NCBI RefSeq assembly: GCF_947488185.1 | Contig: NZ_CANKYM010000002.1 | Coordinates: 682,001-746,000 of the forward strand | DNA from: an uncultured Roseobacter sp. | GTDB taxonomy: Bacteria; Pseudomonadota; Alphaproteobacteria; Rhodobacterales; Rhodobacteraceae | Reading direction: 5' to 3' | DNA length: 64,000 bases | In this document: piece after piece, positions 33,800-41,895 of the stretch | How the letters are laid out: each line of letters starts with the position of its first letter | Position numbering within the stretch: the first letter of the stretch is position 1 | Notes under the pieces: generated by a model | Database searches by the model: none | What the model saw: the letters and a program-made list of their open reading frames with translations, nothing else | What the model was told of the DNA's origin: nothing | Position numbers and translations under genes: made by a program

Positions 33800-35061
33800 T
33801 GGATTTTCTCGACCTTCCTCCCGGGCCGGTGACGCTGAAAAACCTGACGATGCCCGCCTGTTTTTTGGCAGGTAGCGGCGATCTGACCACGCGCGACCTG
33901 CATATTCAGGGCGGCAGGATCAGCGATCAAACGGGCACCGAAGTAGATATGAAAGGTGCCATGGCCTTCCCAGCCTTCGTGGACATGCATACGCATCTGG
34001 ACAAGGGTCAAATCTGGCCCCGCGCGGCCAACCCGGATGGCAGTTTCGACGGCGCGCTGGCCACGGTCAGCGCGGATAGGCAGGCCAATTGGACGGCTGA
34101 AGATGTGGCGACGCGGATGGATTTCGCCCTGCGCTGCGCCTACGCCCATGGCACCCGCGCCCTGCGCACGCATATCGACAGCATCCCGCCGCAGGACGAT
34201 ATCTCCTGGCCCGTGTTCAAGGAGATGCGCGCGCGCTGGCAGGGGCGGATCGATCTGCAGGCGGCCTGCCTTGTGGGTTGCGATGCCGTTGGGCAGGAGA
34301 CGCCTTTTGCGCATACGGCAGATCTGGTGGCGGAAGCGGGCGGTGTGCTGGGCATGGTGGCCTATCCGGTCCCCGACATCGAAGAGCGCGTTGCGTATTT
34401 CTTCAAACTGGCAGGCGAGCGGGGCCTGCAGGCAGATTTTCACGTGGATGAGACGCTCGACCCGGCGTCGGAGACCTTAAGGGTGATCGCCAAGGCGGTG
34501 CTGGAGACGGGGTTTGACGCACCCGTCACCGTGGGGCACCTCTGTTCGCTCTCTGCTCAGGACCCGGACCGTGCAGCCGAAACCATGGATCTGGTGGCCG
34601 AGGCGGGCTTGCACGTGGTGTCGCTGCCGATGTGCAATCTCTACCTGCAGGACCGGCAGGACGGGACGCCAAGAATGCGCGGCATCACCCTTGTGCACGA
34701 GCTGAAGGCGCGGGGGGTAAACGTCTCCTTTGCCTCCGACAACACGCGCGATCCCTTTTATGCCTATGGCGATCTGGATATGATCGAGGTGATGCGCGAG
34801 GCGACCCGCATCGGGCATCTGGACCATTCCACGACGGATTGGAGCCACGCCTTTGTGACCAACCCCGCAAGGGCCTGCGGCTTTGATCTGCCGGGTTTCG
34901 AGGTGGGCATGCCCGCCGATCTGGTGATCTGCCGCGCGCGCAGCTGGACAGAGCTTTTCGCTCGCCCGCAGGCGGATCGCATCGTCATAAGGGAGGGGCG
35001 ACAGATCGACCGCCAACTGCCCGATTACGCCGAACTTGACCATCTGATGAGGACGCCATGA
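33799..35061 (+). CDS. Cytosine deaminase-like amidohydrolase
   Basis: 420 residues, TIM-barrel amidohydrolase superfamily. Metal-ligand motifs are present: His64/His66 in FVDMHTHLDKG, later FHVDET, VGHLCSLS and the Asp in SFASDNTRDPFYAYGDLDM. This arrangement is that of cytosine deaminase (CodA) rather than dihydropyrimidinase, which would have a carboxylated lysine. It could deaminate or ring-open an imported N-heterocycle. The TGATG overlap with the permease and the FAD gene starting inside its stop (ATGA) place it in the operon. Substrate unknown. Confidence 0.82.
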   Translation: MDFLDLPPGPVTLKNLTMPACFLAGSGDLTTRDLHIQGGRISDQTGTEVDMKGAMAFPAFVDMHTHLDKGQIWPRAANPDGSFDGALATVSADRQANWTAEDVATRMDFALRCAYAHGTRALRTHIDSIPPQDDISWPVFKEMRARWQGRIDLQAACLVGCDAVGQETPFAHTADLVAEAGGVLGMVAYPVPDIEERVAYFFKLAGERGLQADFHVDETLDPASETLRVIAKAVLETGFDAPVTVGHLCSLSAQDPDRAAETMDLVAEAGLHVVSLPMCNLYLQDRQDGTPRMRGITLVHELKARGVNVSFASDNTRDPFYAYGDLDMIEVMREATRIGHLDHSTTDWSHAFVTNPARACGFDLPGFEVGMPADLVICRARSWTELFARPQADRIVIREGRQIDRQLPDYAELDHLMRTP

Positions 35062-36458
35062 CCGCAGATATTGCCGCCGCCAAGGCCGCGCTTTCCCATC
35101 TTGACCTTGAAGATACGGGCGCAGGCATCAAAGCCAAGAGCCGGGATTTCTTCTGGTACTCACCCGTGCTCAAGGCGCGGCTGGACGAGGTCACCGCCGA
35201 TTTCGTCGTCAGCCCGCGCAGCGAGGCCGAGGTCATCGAGGTGCTGAAGGTCTGCTATGCCCATGACGTGCCGGTCACCACGCGCGGGGCGGGAACGGGC
35301 AACTACGGGCAGGCGATGCCGCTCGCAGGTGGCTGTGTCATGCACCTGCGGCACATGACGGCGGTCAAGGACATCCATCCGGGTCGGGTGGTGGTGGAGC
35401 CGGGGTGCCTGCTCAAGGATCTCGATGCGGCCTGCAAGGCACACTCGGGCCAGGAGATCCGCATGTTTTCCTCCACCTGGGCGACGGCAACCATCGGCGG
35501 GTTCATCGCGGGGGGGTCGGGCGGCGTTGGCTCCTGCACTTGGGGGTCCTTGCGCGATCTGGGCAATATCATCCGCTTGCGTGTTGTCACGATGGAAGAA
35601 GAGCCGCGCGTACTGGACTTCCGCGGCGAGGAACTGGCGCGGGTCAGCCACGCCTACGGCACCAACGGGATCATCACCGAGGTCGAAATGCCGCTGGCCC
35701 CGGCCTATGACTGGGTGGAGATGTTCGTGGCCACCGATGACTTCATGCAGGCGGCGCGGTTTGCCGAAGAGCTGGCCAATGAAGACGGCATCCTGATCAA
35801 GCTCGCGACCGTTTTCGAGGCGCCCATCGCAAAGGACTATTTTCAGCGGGTTGCCCCGCATGTGGAGGCAGACACCAACCTGATCGCCCTGATGGTGGCA
35901 CCGCAGTCCATGGACGGGTTCGAGACCTTTCTCGGGCGGCGTCCCGAGGCGCGGCTGATCTACCGCAGCGATGATCACGACTGGCCGCGCGGGCCCGGCA
36001 TGATCTTTGAATACGGCTGGAACCATACGACGTTGCGCGCGCTCAAGGTCGACCCCAGCATCACCTATCTGCAGGTGCGCTATGGCTTCCCGCAACATCT
36101 GGAGCTGATCGAAGAGATGCGTGACGCGTTGAGCCCTGAGGTTCTGCAGCATCTGGAGGTGATGAAGGAGAACGGCAAGATCATGTTCGCGGGCCTCAGC
36201 CTTGTGAAATTCACAACTGAAGAGCGGCTGGACGAGATCATTCGGCTGCATGAAGAAGCCGGTGCGCTCGTCTTCAACCCGCACCGCTACACGCTGGAAG
36301 AAGGCGGGCGGCAGACAGTGGACGACCGCCAGCTGGCCTTCAAGCGTGAAGCCGATCCCAAGGGGCTGCTGAACCCCGGCAAGATGATCGCCTGGGACGA
36401 TCCGAACTGGTCGTTTGACCGCATGTACAGCTATCCGAAACTGCGGGCCGCAGAATAG
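35058..36458 (+). CDS. FAD-binding oxidoreductase, GlcD/vanillyl-alcohol-oxidase fold
   Basis: 466 residues. FAD-binding type-4 domain at ~50-230: PRSEAEVIEVLKVCYAHDVPVTTRGAGTGNYGQAMPLAGG, then the PP-loop-like region ATIGGFIAGGSGGVGS and a HAYGTNGIITEVEM strand. C-terminal half ends with NPHRYTLEEGG and GLLNPGKM, as in many D-lactate/glycolate oxidase relatives. It may oxidise a hydroxy acid or an intermediate of the unknown pathway. Starts within the previous stop codon. Confidence 0.82.
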   Translation: MTADIAAAKAALSHLDLEDTGAGIKAKSRDFFWYSPVLKARLDEVTADFVVSPRSEAEVIEVLKVCYAHDVPVTTRGAGTGNYGQAMPLAGGCVMHLRHMTAVKDIHPGRVVVEPGCLLKDLDAACKAHSGQEIRMFSSTWATATIGGFIAGGSGGVGSCTWGSLRDLGNIIRLRVVTMEEEPRVLDFRGEELARVSHAYGTNGIITEVEMPLAPAYDWVEMFVATDDFMQAARFAEELANEDGILIKLATVFEAPIAKDYFQRVAPHVEADTNLIALMVAPQSMDGFETFLGRRPEARLIYRSDDHDWPRGPGMIFEYGWNHTTLRALKVDPSITYLQVRYGFPQHLELIEEMRDALSPEVLQHLEVMKENGKIMFAGLSLVKFTTEERLDEIIRLHEEAGALVFNPHRYTLEEGGRQTVDDRQLAFKREADPKGLLNPGKMIAWDDPNWSFDRMYSYPKLRAAE

Positions 36459-36460
36459 GC

Positions 36461-37042
36461 ATGACCCGCGCGCTTGTCCTCTTTGCCCACCCTTGCGCGG
36501 AAAGCTTTTCCGCCGCGCTGCATGACTGCGTTGTCAAACGGTTGCGCGCGCGCGGGTGGGACGTGGACGACTGCGATCTGAACGCGGAAGGGTTTTCCCC
36601 GGTCCTGACGGCCATGGAACGCCGCACATATCACGATGCGGGGCACAACATCGCCCCGGTGGCGGACTACGTGGCGCGGCTGCGGCAGGCCGAAGCGCTG
36701 GTTTTGGTGTTTCCGGTGTGGAATTTCGGATATCCCGCTGTCCTGAAAGGATTTTTCGACCGTGTCTTCCTGCCCGGCGTGTCCTTCACCCTGCAGAATG
36801 GCAAGGTGATGCCAAACCTGACGCGCATCCGCAAGCTGGCAGCGGTGACGACCTACGGTGGCACGCGTCTTCGGGCGTTCATGGCGGGCGATCCGCCGCG
36901 CAAAACGGTGACCCGTGCAGTCTGGCATGTCTGCCGGCCTGAAAAGACCCGATACCTTGCGCTTTATGATATGAACCGGGTGACGGACGGTCAGCGGGCC
37001 GGTTTTCTGTCGCGTGTCGATGCGGAAATGGAGAGGCTCTGA
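36461..37042 (+). CDS. NAD(P)H:quinone reductase-like flavodoxin-fold protein, copy 1
   Basis: 193 residues, NQO1/MdaB/KefF family FMN or FAD reductase. Visible: LVLFAHPCAESFSAAL at the phosphate site, the QAEALVLVFPVWNFGYPAVLKGFFDRVFLPG loop that contacts the flavin, and TYGGT. Two bases after the FAD oxidoreductase. It likely serves as electron partner for the oxygenase or FAD enzyme of the operon. Tandem with a relative that begins on the next base. Confidence 0.82.
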   Translation: MTRALVLFAHPCAESFSAALHDCVVKRLRARGWDVDDCDLNAEGFSPVLTAMERRTYHDAGHNIAPVADYVARLRQAEALVLVFPVWNFGYPAVLKGFFDRVFLPGVSFTLQNGKVMPNLTRIRKLAAVTTYGGTRLRAFMAGDPPRKTVTRAVWHVCRPEKTRYLALYDMNRVTDGQRAGFLSRVDAEMERL

Positions 37043-37672
37043 ATGCGCGCGCTTGTTGTCTATTGTCACCCGAAGGAGACCAGCTTCACCGCCGCCATCA
37101 GGGATGTCGTTGTGGACAAGCTGCGCGATGCGCAGGCGGAGGTGCGGGTGATCGACCTGTATCGCAGCGGCTTCGCGCCGGTGCTGACGGAAGCGGAACT
37201 GGACATCTATGAAGATACGCCTGCCAACCGCGCACCGGTGGCACAGGATGTTGAGGACGTCTTGTGGTGTGACACGCTGATTTTTGTCTATCCGACCTGG
37301 TGGTATGGGCTGCCTGCGATGCTCAAGGGCTGGCTCGACCGCGTGCTCTTGCCGGATGTGGCGTTTCTGATGCCCGACGGGCAGAATGACAACATTCGCC
37401 CCGGGCTGACCCATATCACGCGGCTGGCGGTCTTCACGACCTGCGGGGCCAGTTGGTGGCTGACGCAGCTGATCGGATCACCGGGCAAACGCATGATCCT
37501 GCGCGGCGTGCGCGCCATCTGCGCCAAAAGGTGCAGGACCGCCTTTGCGGCGCACTACCTGATGGACAGCTCCACGGAGGCATCCCGCCGCGCCCATCTG
37601 GAGCGCGTGGCCCGCAAGATGGAGGGATTTATCGGGGCGCTGCCCACCCGACAAAAGGAGGCGCGCGCATGA
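37043..37672 (+). CDS. NAD(P)H:quinone reductase-like flavodoxin-fold protein, copy 2
   Basis: 209 residues, same family as the previous gene and clearly related (ALVVYCHPKETSFTAAI; FVYPTWWYGLPAMLKGWLDRVLLPDVAF; FTTCGAS). The two look like a diverged tandem duplication, with Trp-Trp-Tyr replacing Trp-Asn-Phe in the flavin loop. The ATG follows the previous stop directly (TGAATG). End overlaps the oxygenase start by four bases. Confidence 0.82.
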   Translation: MRALVVYCHPKETSFTAAIRDVVVDKLRDAQAEVRVIDLYRSGFAPVLTEAELDIYEDTPANRAPVAQDVEDVLWCDTLIFVYPTWWYGLPAMLKGWLDRVLLPDVAFLMPDGQNDNIRPGLTHITRLAVFTTCGASWWLTQLIGSPGKRMILRGVRAICAKRCRTAFAAHYLMDSSTEASRRAHLERVARKMEGFIGALPTRQKEARA

Positions 37673-38589
37673 TCCGGTTGCTGGACTGGGGGAAATTCAC
37701 CACGGATCGCGCGGATTTTCTTGCGGAACTGGGGGAGGCGGTCCGGGGGCCGGGGTTTTTCCTGCTGGAGAACCATACGGTGCCCGAGGCACTGCGCGCC
37801 CGTATTTTCGAGATGGCGGATGCTTTTTTCAGCCAACCTATCGCGGAGAAACGCGCCCTGTCGATCCTGAACACCCCGCATTATCGCGGCTGGGCGGCGG
37901 AAGGCGACGAGTCGCTCGATGACAGCTCGGCGATGGTGGACCGCAAGGAAAGCTTCAACATCGGCTTTGATCTGACCCCCGATGATCCACGTGTGTTGCG
38001 GGGCGAGCCCTTTCGCGGCGTGAACGTCTGGCCGCAGATCGACGGGTTTCGGGAAACGGCGCTTGCCTATTTTGACGCGGCCCTGGCGCTGGGCGTCGAT
38101 ATTCATCGCGCCTTTGCCGCCGATCTCGGGCTGGAGGCTGAGCATTTCACGCCCGCCTTCAAAGATCCGCTCGCCGCGCTGCGGCTTTTGCACTACCCGC
38201 CTGGCTCCGGCGCGCAGAATGAGATCGGCGCGGGCGCGCATACGGACTACGGCGCGATCACACTTTTGATGACCGATGGCGAGGCCGGACTGCAGGTCAA
38301 ACCGCGCGGCGGGGACTGGACCGATGTGCCGCATGTGCCGGGGGCTTACGTGGTGAACATCGGCGATTGCCTGATGCGCTGGACCAATGACATCTATGTC
38401 TCCACGCCGCACCGGGTGCTGCCGCCGAAACGCCAACGCCGGTCCGTTGCGTTCTTTGTCGAAGCACATCCCGATACGGTTGTGGCCGCGTTGCCGGGCA
38501 CGGGGGAGCCGAAGTATCCGCCGGTGCGCGCGGCCGATTATTTGCAATCCCGGCTGGATGCGACCTACGCGCCGAAAGCTGCACCATGA
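37669..38589 (+). CDS. Fe(II)/2-oxoglutarate-dependent oxygenase, isopenicillin-N-synthase-like
   Basis: 306 residues. N-terminal DIOX_N-like part (GPGFFLLENHTVP, ~28-40) and C-terminal double-stranded helix with the iron triad His191, Asp193 (AHTDYGAITLL) and His248 (STPHRVLPP), plus the Arg-x-Ser 2-oxoglutarate anchor at ~258-259 (RRSVAFF). All residues for activity seem present. AAAAGGAGG gives ATG 37669 a strong site. Likely hydroxylates an intermediate of the unknown pathway; members of this family also make ethylene or alter nucleobases. Confidence 0.86.
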   Translation: MIRLLDWGKFTTDRADFLAELGEAVRGPGFFLLENHTVPEALRARIFEMADAFFSQPIAEKRALSILNTPHYRGWAAEGDESLDDSSAMVDRKESFNIGFDLTPDDPRVLRGEPFRGVNVWPQIDGFRETALAYFDAALALGVDIHRAFAADLGLEAEHFTPAFKDPLAALRLLHYPPGSGAQNEIGAGAHTDYGAITLLMTDGEAGLQVKPRGGDWTDVPHVPGAYVVNIGDCLMRWTNDIYVSTPHRVLPPKRQRRSVAFFVEAHPDTVVAALPGTGEPKYPPVRAADYLQSRLDATYAPKAAP

Positions 38590-39362
38590 GCGGTGCGCGC
38601 GACTGGGCGGATTTCAGGGCGCCGGATTTCTCAGGCATTGACCCGATGAAAACCATCGCCATCCTGCCGACGGCGGCCATCGAACAGCATGGACCGCATC
38701 TGCCCGTGGGGACCGATACGTTGATCGGGCAGGGCATGCTGGAGGAGTTGCGCCGTCAGGCCCCCGACGATCTGGACCTGCGGGTTTTACCATTGCAGGC
38801 CGTGGGCAAGTCGAATGAACACCTTTGGGCGGCGGGCACCCTGACCATCACGGCGGCAACGGCGCTGGCCGCCTGGACAGAGATCGGCCTCAGCGTTGCG
38901 CGGGCGGGCATCCGCAAGATCGCGATCGTGAATTCCCATGGCGGCAATCTCGATCTTGTCTCTATCCTGTCGCGCGAATTGCGGGTGCAGGCCGCGATGC
39001 TGGCGGTCAAATGCCAATGGGGGGCATTTGGCACACCGGAGGGGATGTACTCCGATCAGGAGAAGCAGTTCGGCATTCACGGTGGCGATGTGGAGACATC
39101 GCTGATGCTGCATTTCCGCCCGCAAACGGTGGATATGGCGGCGGCGCAGGATTTCCGCTCCACCGCTGAACAGAGCGCGATTTCACCCATCGGGCCTGTG
39201 TCGTACGGCTGGATCGCCAGTGATCTGAACCCCGAGGGCACGGTGGGCGAAGCGCATCTGGCTACGGCCGAGAAAGGGGCCGCAACCGCGCGGCACCAGG
39301 TGGCCGGTTTTGTCGATCTGCTGCGCAAGATGGCGCAGACCGACCTTCCGGCCTCATCGTAG
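38586..39362 (+). CDS. Creatininase-family amidohydrolase
   Basis: 258 residues. Metal-site signature IEQHGPHLPVGTD with Glu33, His35 and Asp44, and NSHGGN further on (~residue 118), as in creatininase, FAPy deformylase and MftE-like proteins. These hydrolyse cyclic or formyl amides. It overlaps the oxygenase by four bases and is the last gene of the operon; its stop codon region overlaps the convergent exporter gene by nine bases. Confidence 0.85.
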   Translation: MSGARDWADFRAPDFSGIDPMKTIAILPTAAIEQHGPHLPVGTDTLIGQGMLEELRRQAPDDLDLRVLPLQAVGKSNEHLWAAGTLTITAATALAAWTEIGLSVARAGIRKIAIVNSHGGNLDLVSILSRELRVQAAMLAVKCQWGAFGTPEGMYSDQEKQFGIHGGDVETSLMLHFRPQTVDMAAAQDFRSTAEQSAISPIGPVSYGWIASDLNPEGTVGEAHLATAEKGAATARHQVAGFVDLLRKMAQTDLPASS

Positions 39363-40238
39363 GGGCGCGGGTTTCCTCCTTATCAAGCGGGGCAGGGGCA
39401 GCCCGCCTTGTCCCAGCCGGACGCTGATCAGGATGACAACGGCCCCGGCGATCTGCAGCGCTGTCAGCGTCTCGCCCAGCAGAAACCACCCCAGTAGAAT
39501 GGCGGCCAACGGGCTGAGAAACCCAAGGCTGGAGACTGCTGCCGGATCAATCCGCGCGATGCCTCTGAACCATAGGAAATAGGTGAGCGCGCCGCCGATT
39601 AATGACAGATAGGCCAATCCTACGAGGTTCGTCGCGCTGAGCGTGGGCCAGTCTGGCACCATCAACGCTGCGACTGGGATCAGGAACAGCCCGCCTGCAG
39701 TCAGTTGCCAGGCGGTGAAGGTCAGCAAGGGCACGTCCGGCTGCCATTTGCGCGTCAGCACGACACCTGCCGCCATGGACGCAGCGCCGAGCAAGCCCGC
39801 AGCAATGCCCAGGGGGTCAAGAGAAGCCTCTGGTCGGAAGAGCAGCAACCCGACACCGAAGAGCCCGGCAAGGGCGGCAAAAATCGCTAGGGGGCGGATC
39901 GCCTGACCAAGAAGCCCGCGGGCCAGAAAGATCACCGCCAGCGGCTGGACCGCCCCCAACATCGCGGCAACACCGCCCGGCAGGCGGTAGGCGGCAACAA
40001 AGAGCAGGCTCCAGAACAGGCTGAAATTGAGGATGCCCAGCACAGCGACGCGCGCCCACCAGCGGCCCACCGGCAGCTGACGTGCAAAGAGCATCAGGAT
40101 CAGCCCGGCGGGTAAGGCGCGCAGCAGCGCGATCAGAAAAGGCGACTGACCGGGCAGCATCTCGGTGGTGATGATGTAAGACGATCCCCAGATGATCGGG
40201 GCCAGGGCGGTCAGCAGAATATCGGAGAGGCGGGGCAT
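39354..40238 (-). CDS. EamA/DMT-family membrane transporter
   Basis: 294 residues, about ten hydrophobic helices in two EamA repeats; the first starts ILLTALAPIIWGSSYIITTEMLPGQSPFLIALLRALPAG. C-terminus is basic (RLIRRKPAPLR). Drug/metabolite exporters of this type efflux amino acids or small metabolites. It diverges from a MarR gene and shares the palindromic operator region, so the MarR protein probably controls it. The gene's 3' end overlaps the creatininase gene by 9 bases. Confidence 0.85.
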   Translation of the reverse strand: MPRLSDILLTALAPIIWGSSYIITTEMLPGQSPFLIALLRALPAGLILMLFARQLPVGRWWARVAVLGILNFSLFWSLLFVAAYRLPGGVAAMLGAVQPLAVIFLARGLLGQAIRPLAIFAALAGLFGVGLLLFRPEASLDPLGIAAGLLGAASMAAGVVLTRKWQPDVPLLTFTAWQLTAGGLFLIPVAALMVPDWPTLSATNLVGLAYLSLIGGALTYFLWFRGIARIDPAAVSSLGFLSPLAAILLGWFLLGETLTALQIAGAVVILISVRLGQGGLPLPRLIRRKPAPLR

Positions 40239-40260
40239 GGCAGATCCATTTGGTTTGAAG

Positions 40261-40288
40261 TCAAGATATTTATCTTGATGTCAAGATA
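40261..40288. promoter_or_regulatory. Overlapping palindromes in the EamA/MarR divergent promoter
   Basis: TCAAGATA-TT-TATCTTGA (40261-40278) overlaps TATCTTGA-TG-TCAAGATA (40271-40288), so three half-sites alternate. With the perfect palindrome at 40298-40313 this gives the look of a MarR operator array controlling both genes. Confidence 0.65.
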
Positions 40289-40297
40289 AGCGTAATA

Positions 40298-40313
40298 ATC
40301 TTGACGTCAAGAT
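40298..40313. promoter_or_regulatory. Perfect palindrome ATCTTGACGTCAAGAT
   Basis: 16-bp perfect palindrome, centred about 26 bases from the centre of TATCTTGA-TG-TCAAGATA and 22 bases before the MarR start codon. Same TCTTGA/TCAAGA half-sites as the neighbours; a MarR dimer site. Confidence 0.7.
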
Positions 40314-40334
40314 GGTTGCAGGCAAAAAGAGAAT

Positions 40335-40838
40335 ATGGATCACGTCGACAAAATCATCGCGCAATGGGCGGCGGAAAGGCCCGATCTGGACACCGCGCCC
40401 ATGGCCGCCGTGGGGCGGGTGGCGCGCGTTGCGCAAATCTTCTCTGCGGGCATGGGCGCGAACTTTCACGCGCATGGGCTGAACGCTGCATGGTTCGACG
40501 TTCTGGCGACCTTGCTACGGTCCGGGCCACCCTATCAATTGTCGCCGGGACAGTTGATCGACAGCACGATGGTCACCTCAGGCACCATGACCAACCGCAT
40601 CGATAAGCTGGTCGCCGCAGGTTATGTGGCGCGAAGAGTCAACCCGGATGACAGCCGGTCCTTCCTCATCGCCCTGATGCCTGAGGGCAAGACCGTGGTC
40701 GAAAACACGCTGCACGATCACGTGGAGACGCAAGACCGATTGCTCAAGGCGCTGTCCGATGACGAACGCGATACCCTGACCCGGCTCTTGGCGCGCATCC
40801 TGTCGGATGCGGAAACGGCTCCCAAGACGGAAGACTAA
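40335..40838 (+). CDS. MarR-family regulator
   Basis: 167 residues, winged helix at ~50-125 (GLNAAWFDVLATLLRSGPPYQLSPGQLI, then SGTMTNRIDKLVAAGYVARRVNPDDSRSFLIAL) with the MarR wing DDSR. Helices at both ends form the dimer. Faces the exporter gene across three palindromic half-site pairs, so it is probably an autorepressor that senses the exported compound. Its stop overlaps the end of convergent glpR by four bases. Confidence 0.87.
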   Translation: MDHVDKIIAQWAAERPDLDTAPMAAVGRVARVAQIFSAGMGANFHAHGLNAAWFDVLATLLRSGPPYQLSPGQLIDSTMVTSGTMTNRIDKLVAAGYVARRVNPDDSRSFLIALMPEGKTVVENTLHDHVETQDRLLKALSDDERDTLTRLLARILSDAETAPKTED

Positions 40839-41596
40839 TCGACGAGAACGATCTGCGTGCCCCAGGTCGCACAGCGCTCTGCCAGTTCGCGGGGCAGGGG
40901 CAGGTCGGTGAACACCGTCGATAACGCGCGCATGGAGGCGATGCGGGCGGGGGCCGTGCGGCTGAACTTGGAATGGTCGGCGACCAGAAAGCACTTGCGC
41001 GACTGCGCGATGATGGTCTGGCTGACGCCGACCTCCTGAATGTCGAAATCGAGCAGATCGCCGTCTTCGTCCATCGCAGAACAACCGATCACGGCAATGT
41101 CGAACTTGAATTGCCGGATCGTATCAATGGTGATGTTGCCCACCAGCCCGCCATCGGACCGGCGCAGCGCGCCACCTGTCACGATGATCTGGCAGTCCGT
41201 GTTATCCACCAGAATGTTGGCGATGTTCATGTTGTTGGTCACCACCATAAGGTCGCGATGATGCAGCAATTCGCGCGCAACGGCCTCGGTGCTGGTGCCG
41301 ATGTTGAGGAAGACCGAACAGCCTTCGGGGATCTGTGCCGCACAGGCGCGCGCCATCGCCAGCTTGGCGGTTTGGTTCAGATTGCGCCGTTCGTCATATT
41401 CGATGTTGGTGGTGCCGGAGGGGAGAATCGCGCCGCCATGCACACGTTCGAGTTTGTTCGCTTCGGCCAGTTCTGTCAGATCGCGCCGGATCGTTTGTAA
41501 CGTCACACCGAAGTGCTCCGCGAGGCCTTCGACCGTGACTTTGCCTTCGCGCTGCGCGATTTTCAGGATGTCCGGGTGCCGGAACGTCTGCGACAT
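40835..41596 (-). CDS. glpR: DeoR-family repressor GlpR
   Basis: 253 residues. N-terminal DeoR winged helix (EGKVTVEGLAEHFGVTLQTIRRDLTELAEANKLERVHGGA, ~17-56) and a C-terminal sugar-phosphate-sensing domain (NIGTSTEAVAREL, VVTNNMNIANIL, TGGALRRSDGGLVG, ADHSKF). The divergent glpD operon and the typical alphaproteobacterial glpR-glpD-glpSTPQV order indicate it represses glycerol 3-phosphate use and is induced by glycerol 3-phosphate. Confidence 0.88.
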   Translation of the reverse strand: MSQTFRHPDILKIAQREGKVTVEGLAEHFGVTLQTIRRDLTELAEANKLERVHGGAILPSGTTNIEYDERRNLNQTAKLAMARACAAQIPEGCSVFLNIGTSTEAVARELLHHRDLMVVTNNMNIANILVDNTDCQIIVTGGALRRSDGGLVGNITIDTIRQFKFDIAVIGCSAMDEDGDLLDFDIQEVGVSQTIIAQSRKCFLVADHSKFSRTAPARIASMRALSTVFTDLPLPRELAERCATWGTQIVLVD

Positions 41597-41802
41597 TTAA
41601 CTTCTCCTAAAAGGGTGGTTAGACGAAAAAATGTTTCATTTCCAATGTTTTTTCCAATGCCCGAACAGGCGGGATGCAGTGTACGAGCGCGATCATGAGC
41701 GACTCGGAATGCACGTAAGGCGGGAAAATTACCGCGATACCAACAAGTTCGCGTTTGGTCGTATTGCAAGCCAATTTCCACATATGGTTCGATTTCGAGC
41801 AA

Positions 41803-41830
41803 AAGCGAACGTAAACGAAAAAATTCGCTT
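41803..41830. promoter_or_regulatory. Candidate GlpR operator upstream of glpD
   Basis: AAGCGAA (41803-41809) and TTCGCTT (41824-41830) form a 7-bp inverted repeat with a 14-base spacer; GTTCGATTTCGAGC lies just before it. TTCG/CGAA elements are typical of DeoR-family GlpR sites. Located in the 299-base glpR-glpD gap, which otherwise shows no gene. Confidence 0.4.
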
Positions 41831-41895
41831 GATCCGCTGGAAACAGTGCGCTACCCATTCGTTCGTTGTTCACGCACATGGATTGGGAGGGTCTG

